Both the position numbers and the translations under genes were made by a program. This document shows positions 8,859-18,261 of a stretch of 64,000 nt of DNA, piece after piece. This DNA is from an uncultured bacterium (GTDB lineage: Bacteria > Pseudomonadota > Alphaproteobacteria > Rhodospirillales > Rhodospirillaceae): positions 124,001-188,000 of the forward strand of contig CAISTS010000032.1 in the NCBI GenBank assembly GCA_903888485.1. Direction: 5' to 3'. How positions within the stretch are numbered: position 1 is the stretch's first letter; each line of letters begins with the position of its first letter. The notes below the pieces were generated by a model. It saw only the letters and a list, made by a program, of their open reading frames with translations, ran no database searches and was not told the origin of the DNA.

Positions 8859-9770
8859 TTAGCGTTCCGGCACCAGGCCGCCAAGGCCCGCGACAGGATC
8901 GTCCAGCGACGGCGGCGGCGGGGTTGTATCCACCGCCAATCCATCCTCGGCCTTCTCTTCTTCCTTCACATTGCGCTGATAGATTTTGCCCGAGACGGCG
9001 TGAATGTAGTCGTGACTGGGGTGCTCTTCGGGATGGGGGGCGAAGAACCAGTCCCACTCTTCGTTGTGAACAATGGTCGGCGTCAGCGGCAGTTTGTAGG
9101 CCTTCAAGAGATCGGTCCGCGAGACCACCTTGTCGTCTTGCATCACAAAGCGTTCGGTGTCGGTGATGATCACGCCAATGCCGGTCGCGTCATGGGCAAT
9201 GGCTTTGCAGTGCTGCTCCATGATCTGGTAGGCGAGCTTGTCGGAATCGAGGTCCGAGAAACCGCGTTCCTTCTCGAAGTGTGCGGTGAAGGGCCCCGCG
9301 AGCTGCGTCAGGCAATTACATGAGACGACGAGGTCGGCTTCCTTCAAATGCGGGATACGCGCCGGCGGCGCGGGATTATGTCCGCCGGGCGGGCGGTTCT
9401 CCTTGATGGCGGCGAAGCAACCGGTGACGTCGCCGGTCAAGAGCTTGACGTTGAAGTGCCGCCGCGCCGCGCGCTGCACCTGCGGCATATGGAAAATATC
9501 GACGAGATAAACGCGCTCGAATTTCTCCGCCAATTCCTTGAGCGGCACTTCCAGCAAGAGGCCGGACCCGACGACGACGCAGACGCGCTGGTGCGCGCAC
9601 AGCTCGGCGGCCTTGACGATGAAGGATTTGCACCGGCTGCGGTGCATTCCCCACGCGTCGGCGCAACGCCGCGCCCGGAACTCGAGCGCGATCAGGCGCT
9701 TCAAGTAGCCGTACTTGCGGATGCGCTCGGGCGCAAACGTCGTGAGATAGCGTAAGAGCTCGCCAATCAT
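8859..9770 (-). CDS. Uncharacterised Rossmann-fold protein, possibly methyltransferase-like
   Basis: A 303-residue protein (ATG at 9770; a GGGGGA ribosome site lies 10 nt upstream, and a TTG at 9788 is the longer alternative). Residues about 60-110 contain a Rossmann-like strand and turn (VCVVVGSGLLLEVPL) followed by VYLVDIFHMPQVQRAA, which fits a SAM-dependent methyltransferase core. The VVSCNCLTQLAG stretch takes the place where such enzymes have their catalytic or substrate loop. The C-terminus is an acidic, proline-rich tail of low complexity. No specific family is recognised. The next gene upstream on this strand is mutL; the 27-bp gap suggests co-transcription. Confidence 0.75.
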   Translation of the reverse strand: MIGELLRYLTTFAPERIRKYGYLKRLIALEFRARRCADAWGMHRSRCKSFIVKAAELCAHQRVCVVVGSGLLLEVPLKELAEKFERVYLVDIFHMPQVQRAARRHFNVKLLTGDVTGCFAAIKENRPPGGHNPAPPARIPHLKEADLVVSCNCLTQLAGPFTAHFEKERGFSDLDSDKLAYQIMEQHCKAIAHDATGIGVIITDTERFVMQDDKVVSRTDLLKAYKLPLTPTIVHNEEWDWFFAPHPEEHPSHDYIHAVSGKIYQRNVKEEEKAEDGLAVDTTPPPPSLDDPVAGLGGLVPER

Positions 9771-9797
9771 GGCGGTGGTATCCCCCAACTCTCGGTC

Positions 9798-11651
9798 TTA
9801 GCGGCGGCCGAACAGCCGTTCGATGTCTTTCAGCTTTAGCTCGACATAGGTCGGACGCCCATGATTGCACTGGCCGGCATGGGGCGTCACCTCCATTTGG
9901 CGTAGGAGCGCGTTCATCTCGGCCCCGTTAAGCCGCCGGCCGGCGCGCACCGAGCCGTGACAAGCCATCGTCCCGCACACGTCGCCCAGCTTATCCTTGA
10001 GTGCCAGGGTGTCGTCGACCTCGGCGAGACTGTCGGCGAGATCCTTCACCAGCGCCACGACATCGGTTTCACCCAGCAGCGCCGGCACTTCGCGTACAAC
10101 GATGGAATTGCCGCCGAAGGCTTCCAGCACCAGGCCGAGTTGAGCGAGTTCGGGTGCGCGGGCGGCCACGCGGGCCGCCGAGGACTCATCGAGTTCGATG
10201 ACTTCCGGCAGCAGCAATATTTGGCGTGCAACTTCACCTTGGGCCATCGCCGCTTTCATGCGCTCATACACCAGGCGCTCGTGAGCCGCGTGCTGATCGA
10301 CGATGACGATGCCGTCGCCGGTCTGCGCGACGATGTAGGTCTCGTGTACTTGCGCGCGTGCGACGCCCAGGGGATGCGAGCGATAGTCCGCTTCGACCAC
10401 TTGAATGGGTGTGGCGTCGGGCGCCGAGGGCGCTATGGCGAACAGCGAGCTTGCGCCTTCGCCGTCGGCGAGGCCCTGGCCTTCTTCCAGCGGCGCCTGC
10501 GCGTCGTAAGCCGCGGCGTAGGTTTGTCCGGTCGACCCCGGCGCCATGGCGGCCCGCGTCTCGAAGGCGCGGCCCCCTTGCACTTGACCGGTGTGGACCT
10601 GGAAGGCGGTGAGCGCATCGCGGGCAACCGTTGTCGACGCTTTGTGGCCGGCTTCGGCCAAAGCATGTTTAAGCGCGCCCACCATCAGCCCGCGCACCAG
10701 GTTGGCGTCGCGGAAGCGCACTTCGGCTTTGGCGGGATGCACGTTCACATCGACGTCGCGCTGCGGCAGATCGAGAAAGAGCACGACATACGGGTGGCGG
10801 TTGGGCGCGAGGAAATCGTAGTAGGCCGCGCGCACGGCCCCGACCAGAAGGCGATCGCGCACGGGGCGGCCATTGACGAACATATACTGCGCCAGCGCAT
10901 TGCCGCGGCTGAAAGTCGGCACGCCGATGTAGCCGTAGAGTTTGATGCCCTCGCGCTCGGCCGCCACGGGCACGGCGTTGGCGGCGAACTCCTTACCGAG
11001 AATGACGCCCAGGCGCTCGAGGTGGGAATCGAAGAGATCGCCTTGCGTGAGACCGGCGGGCAGGTTGAGCCGCTGCTTGCCGTCGGCGGTCAGCGTAAAC
11101 GCGATATCCGGGTAGGCCATCGCCAGGCGCTCGATGGCGTCGACCGCGTACGAGAGTTCGGTCTGCGCCGATTTCAGGAATTTCAGGCGCGCGGGCGTTG
11201 CGAAGAAGATATCGCGTACTTCGATGCGCGTACCGCGCGGATGCGGCGCCGGCACCGGGCCGTCTTTGCGTCCACCGGCGACGACCACATACCAGCCGGA
11301 GTCCGAGTTGGCCGTGCGACTGGTGACCGTCAGGCGCGCGACCGAGCCGATGGCCGGCAGCGCTTCGCCGCGGAAGCCGAGATATGAGATGTCTAAAAGA
11401 TCGTCGCTGGGCAGCTTCGACGTGGCGTGGCGGTCCACGGCGACCATCAGCTCCTGCGAAGTCATGCCGCAGCCGTTGTCGGTGACGACGATCAGCGATC
11501 GCCCGCCGTCGTTGAGCACGATGTCGATGCGCGTAGCGCCGGCGTCAATCGAGTTCTCCACCAACTCCTTCAGCGCCGAGGCCGGCCGTTCCACCACTTC
11601 GCCGGCGGCGATCTGGTTCACGAGGTTCGGCGGCAGGAGACGGATGGTCAT
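9798..11651 (-). CDS. mutL: DNA mismatch repair protein MutL
   Basis: A 617-residue MutL with the GHKL ATPase domain at the N-terminus (LPPNLVNQIAAGEVVERP, VDNGCGMTSQEL, RGEALPAIGSV, GTRIEVRDIFFATPARLKF). The C-terminal dimerisation domain carries the endonuclease signature DQHAAHERLVYE, so this MutL is probably a latent nicking enzyme like most non-enteric homologues. The end (CNHGRPTYVELKLKDIERLF) is also typical. The ATG at 11651 gives the canonical start. It overlaps the pgi stop by 4 bp (ATGA). Confidence 0.95.
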   Translation of the reverse strand: MTIRLLPPNLVNQIAAGEVVERPASALKELVENSIDAGATRIDIVLNDGGRSLIVVTDNGCGMTSQELMVAVDRHATSKLPSDDLLDISYLGFRGEALPAIGSVARLTVTSRTANSDSGWYVVVAGGRKDGPVPAPHPRGTRIEVRDIFFATPARLKFLKSAQTELSYAVDAIERLAMAYPDIAFTLTADGKQRLNLPAGLTQGDLFDSHLERLGVILGKEFAANAVPVAAEREGIKLYGYIGVPTFSRGNALAQYMFVNGRPVRDRLLVGAVRAAYYDFLAPNRHPYVVLFLDLPQRDVDVNVHPAKAEVRFRDANLVRGLMVGALKHALAEAGHKASTTVARDALTAFQVHTGQVQGGRAFETRAAMAPGSTGQTYAAAYDAQAPLEEGQGLADGEGASSLFAIAPSAPDATPIQVVEADYRSHPLGVARAQVHETYIVAQTGDGIVIVDQHAAHERLVYERMKAAMAQGEVARQILLLPEVIELDESSAARVAARAPELAQLGLVLEAFGGNSIVVREVPALLGETDVVALVKDLADSLAEVDDTLALKDKLGDVCGTMACHGSVRAGRRLNGAEMNALLRQMEVTPHAGQCNHGRPTYVELKLKDIERLFGRR

Positions 11652-13273
11652 AATTTGCGCGCCTTGGCCGCAAGGTATGCGGCCACCAGCCCCGCGGTCG
11701 AGCTGTCGCGGCTCTGTAAGAGCGCGGTATCCCCGGCGAGCGCTGGTTCCAGCGACTTGGCCAGTTCCTTGCCCAATTCCACGCCCCACTGATCGAAGGA
11801 ATTGATGCCCCAGACGAGACCTTGCACGAACACCTTATGCTCATAGAGCGCGATGAGCATCCCCAGCGCATAAGGTGACAGCTCTTCCACTAACAGCGTG
11901 CTCGACGAACGGTTGCCTGAAAAAGAGCGATGGGCCTGCAGTTCCGGCGGTGTCGCGGCCAGGTCGGATGTGACGCGGCCGCGCATCAGCGCCTCGGTCT
12001 GGGCAAACATGTTGCCGAGCAACAGATCGCGGCTTGGCCCTGCCCCGTCAGCACCCTTGAGCGCAGCGATGAAATCGCAAGGAATCGGCTTCGGACCCTG
12101 ATGCAGAAGCTGGAAGAAGGAATGTTGTCCGTCCGAGCCGCCGGTGCCGAAAACGATCGGCCCGCTGCTGGCGATGGGCGCGCCATCGCTCATCACACCC
12201 TTGCCGTTGCTCTCCATGTCGAGCTGCTGCAGGTGGAACGGGAGCAGGCGCAAACGATGGTCGTAGGGCAACACGGCGAGCGCAGGTGCGCCCAGGAAAT
12301 CCGTGTGCCAGATGCCGATCATGGCGAGGATCACGGGCAGGTTGGCATCGAAGGGCGCGGTCTCGAAATGACGGTCCATGGCTTCGCCGCCGGCGAGGAA
12401 CTGGTCGAACGTCTCTGCGCCGCAGGCGATCACGACGGATAGTCCAATGGCCGACCATACCGAATAGCGTCCCCCGACCCAGTCCCACATGGGGAATACC
12501 GCGTCGCCCGTGATGCCAAAGTCGGCCGCGCCTTTGAGGTTGGTAGAGATGGCGGCGAAGTGTCTGCCCACCGCTTCCGGGCCCAGGTGGTCGATGATCC
12601 ACTGGCGCGCGAGGCCCGCATTGAGGCTGGTTTCCGCCGTGGTGAAGGTCTTGGACGCGACGATGAACAGCGTTGCGCCGGGATCTAGGCCGTTCAGTAC
12701 GTCATCGAGTTGCGCGCGGTCGGGGTTGGAGACGAAGGCCAGCGTCATGCCGTCCTGCCAGTAGTCCTTCAGCGCCTCGGCGACGAACATCGGGCCCAGG
12801 TGCGAGCCACCGATGCCGATGTTGACGATGTGGCGAAGGGGCTTGCCGGTCGCGCCGGTCCATTCCCCCTTGCGGATTTTCTCCGCGAAGGCGGCGATGC
12901 GCGCGCGCGCGGCGCGCACTTGGGGCATGACGTCGGCGCCATCGACAGCCATGGGCCGCTCTGCGCGGTTGCGCAGGGCGACGTGCAGCGCGGCGCGGTT
13001 CTCAGTGGCGTTGATGCGCGTTCCGGCAAACATCGCCGCGCGTCCCGCCCCGACGCCGCGTGTGCGCGCGAGTTCCTTCAGAAGCCCGACGGTCTCTTGC
13101 GTGATGCGCTGCTTGGAGTAATCGACCAGCAGCGGGCCGAGCGCGAAGGAGAACCGATGGAAGCGGTCGGGGTCCGCTGCGAAGAGATCGCGCAAGTGCA
13201 CGCCCTGAAGCGCGCCTGCATGAGCGGCGAGCGCTTGCCAGGCAGGCAGCGTCGTCAGCGGGTGTCCGGTCAT
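11648..13273 (-). CDS. pgi: Glucose-6-phosphate isomerase
   Basis: Pgi interconverts glucose-6-phosphate and fructose-6-phosphate. The 541-residue protein has the family signatures: NIGIGGSHLGPMFVAEAL in the first SIS domain, VASKTFTTAETSLNA, WDWVGGRYSVWSAIGLS, and the C-terminal QWGVELGKELA. SFSGNRSSSTLL carries the phosphate-contacting region. Upstream, between 13274 and 13391, an inverted repeat (13295-13317) may lie in the leader. The end is translationally coupled to mutL, an unrelated function. Confidence 0.95.
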   Translation of the reverse strand: MTGHPLTTLPAWQALAAHAGALQGVHLRDLFAADPDRFHRFSFALGPLLVDYSKQRITQETVGLLKELARTRGVGAGRAAMFAGTRINATENRAALHVALRNRAERPMAVDGADVMPQVRAARARIAAFAEKIRKGEWTGATGKPLRHIVNIGIGGSHLGPMFVAEALKDYWQDGMTLAFVSNPDRAQLDDVLNGLDPGATLFIVASKTFTTAETSLNAGLARQWIIDHLGPEAVGRHFAAISTNLKGAADFGITGDAVFPMWDWVGGRYSVWSAIGLSVVIACGAETFDQFLAGGEAMDRHFETAPFDANLPVILAMIGIWHTDFLGAPALAVLPYDHRLRLLPFHLQQLDMESNGKGVMSDGAPIASSGPIVFGTGGSDGQHSFFQLLHQGPKPIPCDFIAALKGADGAGPSRDLLLGNMFAQTEALMRGRVTSDLAATPPELQAHRSFSGNRSSSTLLVEELSPYALGMLIALYEHKVFVQGLVWGINSFDQWGVELGKELAKSLEPALAGDTALLQSRDSSTAGLVAAYLAAKARKL

Positions 13274-13391
13274 AGAGCGCGCGTGTGTGACATTGGGGTC
13301 GATACAATATCAACCCCGGGTGGCTAAGCCCACCCCCTCAATGTTTAAAACGCGCTAAATCAATAACTTATCGGTCGGCACTCGGTCGAGA

Positions 13392-14720
13392 TCAGCGCTT
13401 GGCCGGCTTGGCCGCCGGCGGCGACTGGCCAACCACCACAACCGTGAGGCCCGCCGGGTCGTAGATGGCTTTGGCCACGCGCTTGGCGTCCTCCAGGGTC
13501 ACCTTCTCGATCAGGCTGTTGCGCTTGTCGATGTAGTCGAGACCGAGGTTGTCGCGCTGCACGGACAGGAGCACCTCGGCGATGCTGCCGTTGGTTGTGA
13601 ACCGGAGCGGCCAGGCGCCGGTGAGGTAGCGCTTGGCGTCGTCGAGCTCCTTCTGGGTAGGGCCGGCGTCGCGCATCTTGATCCACTCGTCGCGGATGAC
13701 GTCGATGCTGGTCTGGGCCTGGTCGGCGCGGGTGCTGACGGAGGCGAACATGAGCGCGCCGTAGTCATAGGGCGCGAGGCTGGTGCCCACGCCATAAGTA
13801 AGCCCGCGCTTCTCACGCACTTCGTTGGTCAGGCGCGAGGCAAAGCTGCCGCTGCCGAAGATGTAGTCGTTCACCGTCATGGTGTACCAGTCGGGGTCCT
13901 GACGCATCATGCCGCGCTGAGCCATGTAGACCACGGTTTGCGGCAAGTCCTTCTCGACACGAATGGTTTGGCCTTTGGCCGGCGGCGCAACCTTCGGCAG
14001 CTTGACGTCCAGGCCCGTGGTCTGCGGCAAGCCGCCGAAGATGCGATCGAGGGTTTTTCCGAGATCCGCCGGCGTGATGTCGCCGGAGGCGCTGACCAGG
14101 AGCCGGTCGCGAGCGAAACGGGTTTTAACGAAGGCACGCAGGTCGTCGACGGTGATGGCGGCGACGGTCTGTGCCGTGCCGTCGGATTCGCGCGCATAGG
14201 GATGGCCGGCGAAGACGGCTTCCATCAGCGTCTGGCGCGCGATGCGGCCGGGGTTCTCCTGGCGCGAAGCAATGCCCACCAGTATCTGGCGGCGGATGCG
14301 CTCGACCGGCTCGGCGTCGAAGCGCGGCGCCGTGAGCGCCATGCGCGCGAGCTCGTAGGCGCGCTCGGCGTTAGGCGTCGTTGTGACGAGGTTGCCGCGG
14401 ATCATGTCGGACTCGTCGCCGAAGCGCAGCGTGATGGCCCGGTCCTCGAGCTCCGACTGGAAGGCGAAGGAATCAAGATCGCCCGCGCCTTCATCCAGGG
14501 TCGAGACCGCCATGCCGGAGAGCCCCAATTTGGCGGCGGGATCGAGGGTCGAGCCGCCCCTGAAACCGAACGTGATCGCGATCACCGGTGTCGAGTGATC
14601 TTCGGCGAGATACGCGGTGATGCCGCCTGGGCTTTTGACTTCCTGGACGGTGATGGCGAGAGCCGGCGCGGAGAACGCGACGAGCGCGACACAAAGAGCT
14701 GAGCGGAACACGTTTTTCAT
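13392..14720 (-). CDS. M16 family peptidase-like protein, inactive partner
   Basis: A 442-residue periplasmic protein with a signal peptide (MKNVFRSALCVALVAFSAPALA). The two M16 halves are visible, but the HxxEH zinc motif is absent: the equivalent region reads AAKLGLSGMAVSTLDEGAG. Such subunits act as non-catalytic partners in two-component M16 proteases. It lies 2 bp after the active subunit on the same strand, so the two are surely co-expressed and probably form a heterodimer that degrades exported peptides. Confidence 0.9.
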   Translation of the reverse strand: MKNVFRSALCVALVAFSAPALAITVQEVKSPGGITAYLAEDHSTPVIAITFGFRGGSTLDPAAKLGLSGMAVSTLDEGAGDLDSFAFQSELEDRAITLRFGDESDMIRGNLVTTTPNAERAYELARMALTAPRFDAEPVERIRRQILVGIASRQENPGRIARQTLMEAVFAGHPYARESDGTAQTVAAITVDDLRAFVKTRFARDRLLVSASGDITPADLGKTLDRIFGGLPQTTGLDVKLPKVAPPAKGQTIRVEKDLPQTVVYMAQRGMMRQDPDWYTMTVNDYIFGSGSFASRLTNEVREKRGLTYGVGTSLAPYDYGALMFASVSTRADQAQTSIDVIRDEWIKMRDAGPTQKELDDAKRYLTGAWPLRFTTNGSIAEVLLSVQRDNLGLDYIDKRNSLIEKVTLEDAKRVAKAIYDPAGLTVVVVGQSPPAAKPAKR

Positions 14721-14722
14721 GG

Positions 14723-16093
14723 TCAGTTCCCCTTCGCGGAAGCAGCTTGCGCGCCGGCGGGCGGCAATGGCGGCAACAGAATGCCGGTGGCGCTGGAATA
14801 TTGGGTGAAGAGCTTGCGCGCCGCGCTGCGCACCTGATCGGTGGTCACGGCGGCGATCTTCTCCGGCCAGCTTTCAATGTCCTCAATCGTCTGATCCTGC
14901 GCGAGCGCCGCACCCAGCGCATTGGCCACCGAGAACGGCGATTCTTTTGCGTACGCAAGCCGCGCTTGCATGCGCCCCTTGGCGCGGGCGACGTCGGCAT
15001 CGGTGATGCCGTCCTTCAGCAAGGCATCCATCGCCTTGGTGTAAGCCGCCTCGGCCTGTTCGATGGTCACGCCGGGCGAAGGCGTCATGGAGATATAGAA
15101 CGTGCCATAGGACACGGCGTCGGCGCCGTAGCCGGTGCCGAAGCTGGCGGCGATCTTCTGGTTTACCACGAGTTCGCGGTAGAGCTTGGAGGTGGCGCCG
15201 CCGCCGGCGATCTCGGCGAAGATCTCAAGCGCGTGCACATCGGCACGGTCGCCGACGCTGTAGCTGGGCGCGATGATGTAGCGAGACCACTGCGGCTGGC
15301 CGACGCGCTCGTGGCGCATGGTGATTTGGGTATCGACGCGCGGCTGCAGGAAGGTCGAGCGCTTGCGCGGCTTGTACTCGCCGGTCTTGGGAATCGCGCC
15401 GTAGTACTTCTCCACCAGCGGGCGGAACTTATCCATGGTGATGTCGCCGGTCACCACCAGGATGGCGTTATGCGGCGCGTAGTAGGCCTTGTAGACGTTG
15501 AAGGCGTCGTCGCGCGACAGCTCGTTCATCTCGGCCTGCCAGCCGATGATGGGGATGGAATAGTGGTTCGTGCCCCACAAGGCCGCATTCACGCGCTCGC
15601 CTAGTAGCGCGCCCGGCGAATTGTCGGTGCGCTGGCGGCGTTCTTCGATCACGACCTCGCGCTCGGTCTTCACGTCTTCTTCGCTGAGCACGAGATTGCG
15701 CATGCGGTCGGCTTCGATGTCCATCACCAGCGGCAGCCGATCGGCGGCGATGTTCTGGTAGTAGGCGGTGTAGTCGTAGCTGGTCATGGCGTTCTGGTTG
15801 CCGCCGTTGACCGCGACGGTGTCGGTGATGGCGGTGCCGGGATAACGCGGCGTGCCCTTGAACATCAGATGCTCGAGGAAGTGCGCGATTCCGGATTTGC
15901 CCGGCGTCTCGTCGGCCGAGCCGATCTTGTACCAAACCATGTGGCTGACCACGGGCGCGCGGTGATTGGGCACGAGAACCACTTGCATGCCGTTGGAGAG
16001 CGTGAAGGTCTCGGGGCCGTAGACCACGGCATGAGCCGGAGCGGCCGCCAGCACGAGCAGCAGCGAGAAAACCAAGGCGATGGAGCGCGGCAT
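14723..16093 (-). CDS. M16 family zinc peptidase, catalytic subunit
   Basis: A 456-residue periplasmic metallopeptidase with a signal peptide ending near AHA (residue 22). The inverted zinc motif HFLEH is at residues 71-75 within GKSGIAHFLEHLMFKG, and the downstream Glu ligand lies in SEEDVKTEREVVIEERR. The second domain keeps the peptidase M16 C-terminal fold (AHNAILVVTGDITMDKFRPL). It forms an operon with the inactive M16 partner directly downstream. Substrates are unknown. Confidence 0.92.
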   Translation of the reverse strand: MPRSIALVFSLLLVLAAAPAHAVVYGPETFTLSNGMQVVLVPNHRAPVVSHMVWYKIGSADETPGKSGIAHFLEHLMFKGTPRYPGTAITDTVAVNGGNQNAMTSYDYTAYYQNIAADRLPLVMDIEADRMRNLVLSEEDVKTEREVVIEERRQRTDNSPGALLGERVNAALWGTNHYSIPIIGWQAEMNELSRDDAFNVYKAYYAPHNAILVVTGDITMDKFRPLVEKYYGAIPKTGEYKPRKRSTFLQPRVDTQITMRHERVGQPQWSRYIIAPSYSVGDRADVHALEIFAEIAGGGATSKLYRELVVNQKIAASFGTGYGADAVSYGTFYISMTPSPGVTIEQAEAAYTKAMDALLKDGITDADVARAKGRMQARLAYAKESPFSVANALGAALAQDQTIEDIESWPEKIAAVTTDQVRSAARKLFTQYSSATGILLPPLPPAGAQAASAKGN

Positions 16094-16299
16094 GAAATTC
16101 CTCGGGTATAGCGCGAGGCCCGGCGGGAAGCCGGGCGGGGGCGATGAGGATGTGACGGGAGTGCGCGCCGGTCAATGCTAAGCCGGCCTAGTCCCCGGAA
16201 CATGAAAACCGTGTCATTCAAAGCCGTTAGGACGATGAAAGGCCACGCCCTTGTAACTGCGCTTAGGCTAAGCTGAATACCTCTCGCAAAGGGGCGGCC

Positions 16300-17142
16300 A
16301 TGGAATTCCCGGTCTTTCGTACGGTCCTTGAGGTGATCGACTTCTGCTGGCGCGAGCGCCGGCTGTTGGTGCACTTTGCCGCGCTGCCTTTTGTGCTGAC
16401 GCTGATCCTGGGCGTCGCGGCGTTGGCCTTCGGCGTCGGACCCACGCCGCAGGAAATGTCTGGCGTGCTGGTCGTGATGACCATCGCCACCGTCATGCTC
16501 TACCTGCCGCTGACGGTCACCTGGTATCGCATCGTGGTCTTTGGCGAGAGCGAAGCGGTCAACCGGCCACTGTTCACGCTTGGACGGCGCGAGATGCGCC
16601 TGCTGGGCTGGCAGGTCGTCCTGATTCTGATTTTTGCCGCGCTCGCGGGGGGCGGCGCGCTCATCACGTCGCTGCTCGGCCGCCTGGATGGAGACACACC
16701 CGGCGTGTTCACCGTCGTTGCCACCGCGTGGACCGCCGTTTGGGTGGTCGGCCTTCTGCTGGCGATCGTAAGATTGACCTTAGTGCTGGCACTGGCGTCG
16801 GTGGATCAGCCGATCAATCTCAAGATTGTCTGGGAGCGCACCAAAGGGATGTCGTGGCGGCTTACGGGCTCGATGTCCCTGGTGACGCTGTCGGCCATTG
16901 TCGCGGGGCTTCTGGTCCGCCTGATCGGCTTCATCGTCGGCACGGTCACCGCCATGGTGACGGGGAGCGAGGCCGCAACGGTCCTGCCCTACTTCGACCT
17001 CTTCGGCCAGAATGTGATGAGCTTTCTGTCGCTGGTGCTGACCGCGACTCTCTTCGGCTTCATCTACAAAATGCTGACGGCGCGCGCCATGAGCGAGGCG
17101 CAAAGCCCGCCGCCCGCGCCTTTGGAAACGCCCGGGTCGTAG
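16300..17142 (+). CDS. Multi-pass inner-membrane protein of unknown function
   Basis: A 280-residue protein with about six predicted transmembrane segments (for example LLVHFAALPFVLTLILGVAA, VLYLP-type segment near residue 65, and VMSFLSLVLTATLFGFIYKM near the end). It has no cytoplasmic domain large enough to carry an enzymatic site and ends in a proline-rich tail. The ATG at 16300 has a purine-rich stretch (AAAGGGG) upstream. It lies alone on the plus strand, with its 3' end 6 bp from the bamF stop. I do not recognise the family. Confidence 0.75.
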   Translation: MEFPVFRTVLEVIDFCWRERRLLVHFAALPFVLTLILGVAALAFGVGPTPQEMSGVLVVMTIATVMLYLPLTVTWYRIVVFGESEAVNRPLFTLGRREMRLLGWQVVLILIFAALAGGGALITSLLGRLDGDTPGVFTVVATAWTAVWVVGLLLAIVRLTLVLALASVDQPINLKIVWERTKGMSWRLTGSMSLVTLSAIVAGLLVRLIGFIVGTVTAMVTGSEAATVLPYFDLFGQNVMSFLSLVLTATLFGFIYKMLTARAMSEAQSPPPAPLETPGS

Positions 17143-17148
17143 AGTTGC

Positions 17149-17706
17149 TTAGAAGATTCCGCCGCCGCCTTTGCGGATGACCGGCGTGGCGCCTTCGTTG
17201 GCTTTCTTGCCGGCGGCGGCGTTCTCGGCGAGCCGCTTCATCTCGGCTTCCGGATCGATGGCCTGGCCGCCCGGGCCCCCGTCTTTCCAGAATACCAAGC
17301 GATCTGTGAACGAACGCTCCTCGGCGGCGAAGGCCGAGACTTCCTTGTCCAACGTCTCGCGGATGTTCGGCGGCACCACGTCGGCGCCGGCGAGCTGGAG
17401 CAAGCTGGCTTCACCGCGCGTGAGACCACGGTTCATGTAGTCCTGCACACGCGCGCGGCCGACCAGCGCCATGCGCGCCTGCTGCGAGGCCGAGAGCTGC
17501 TGCGGGCGGTCGGTGCCCGGCGCCGGCGGACGCAGATTGTAATCGGGCGGAATGGCGAGCGGCGCCGGCGAGGCGACGGCGAATTCGTCGGGCACGGTTT
17601 TGTCGAGGCCGATGGCGCGGCGCGTGCTCTGGCAGCCGGCGAGCAGCGCCACGGCGACGAGCACGGTGGCCCCTTGCAGCATGCGGCGCGAGATCAGGGT
17701 CGTCAT
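17149..17706 (-). CDS. bamF: DUF3035 lipoprotein, BamF-type outer-membrane assembly subunit
   Basis: A 185-residue lipoprotein: the signal ends in the lipobox LLAGC, with the lipidated Cys at about residue 25. The segment PDEFAVASPAPLAIPPDYNL followed by RPPAPGT is the DUF3035 hallmark. In alphaproteobacteria this family has been identified as BamF, a subunit of the outer-membrane beta-barrel assembly machine. The rest is low complexity and largely unstructured. It follows ileS and lspA on the same strand with a 6-bp gap, fitting a cell-envelope operon. Confidence 0.85.
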   Translation of the reverse strand: MTTLISRRMLQGATVLVAVALLAGCQSTRRAIGLDKTVPDEFAVASPAPLAIPPDYNLRPPAPGTDRPQQLSASQQARMALVGRARVQDYMNRGLTRGEASLLQLAGADVVPPNIRETLDKEVSAFAAEERSFTDRLVFWKDGGPGGQAIDPEAEMKRLAENAAAGKKANEGATPVIRKGGGGIF

Positions 17707-17712
17707 GAAGGG

Positions 17713-18261
17713 CTAGTCCTTTGCGGCGGTTTCGGGCGCATCGTGAGGGCGGGCGAGGATGGCGTCAAGCAGCCAGAGGCCAGCCCCGACGCTGATGCAG
17801 ATATCAGCGACGTTGAAAGTCGGGAAGTGCCACGACTGCCAGTAGAAATCGAGGAAATCCGCGACGGCGTGGAATTGTATGCGGTCGACAATATTGCCGA
17901 GCGCCCCGCCGATAATGAGGCCGGTAGCGAATTGTGGCAGCGGCTTGTCGAGGCCGCGCAGCCACCACAGCAGGACCGCGGTGACGGTCATTTGCACGGC
18001 GAGCAGGATCGCGGTCGTGGTCCCCTCGCCCGAGCTGAACAGCGAAAAACTGATGCCGGCATTCCACGACATGCGCAGCGCAAAGAACGGCAGAACGTCG
18101 ATGACGCGGTCGGTGAAGTAGGGCGTCTCCGTCACACCCTGGGGGCGCATCACTTGCTCGACCATGATGTATTTGGACACCTGATCGAGGACCAGGCCCA
18201 CGGTCGCCGTGACGATACCAAGCGCTGGCATACCGGCGATGCGGGCCGCGAACACGGTCAT
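17713..18261 (-). CDS. lspA: Lipoprotein signal peptidase (signal peptidase II)
   Basis: LspA removes the signal peptide of prolipoproteins after lipidation. The 182-residue protein has four transmembrane segments. The two catalytic Asp residues lie in GALGNIVDRI and FNVADICISVG, and the VADFLDFY block is conserved. It begins inside the ileS stop codon (ATGA overlap) and is followed by bamF, itself a lipoprotein that needs this enzyme. The ileS-lspA pairing is common in Proteobacteria. Confidence 0.95.
   Translation of the reverse strand: MTVFAARIAGMPALGIVTATVGLVLDQVSKYIMVEQVMRPQGVTETPYFTDRVIDVLPFFALRMSWNAGISFSLFSSGEGTTTAILLAVQMTVTAVLLWWLRGLDKPLPQFATGLIIGGALGNIVDRIQFHAVADFLDFYWQSWHFPTFNVADICISVGAGLWLLDAILARPHDAPETAAKD

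Noticed and set aside
13295-13317. Inverted repeat before pgi as a terminator
   Set aside because: The stem has one non-Watson-Crick position and no T-run follows; left as a note in the pgi entry.
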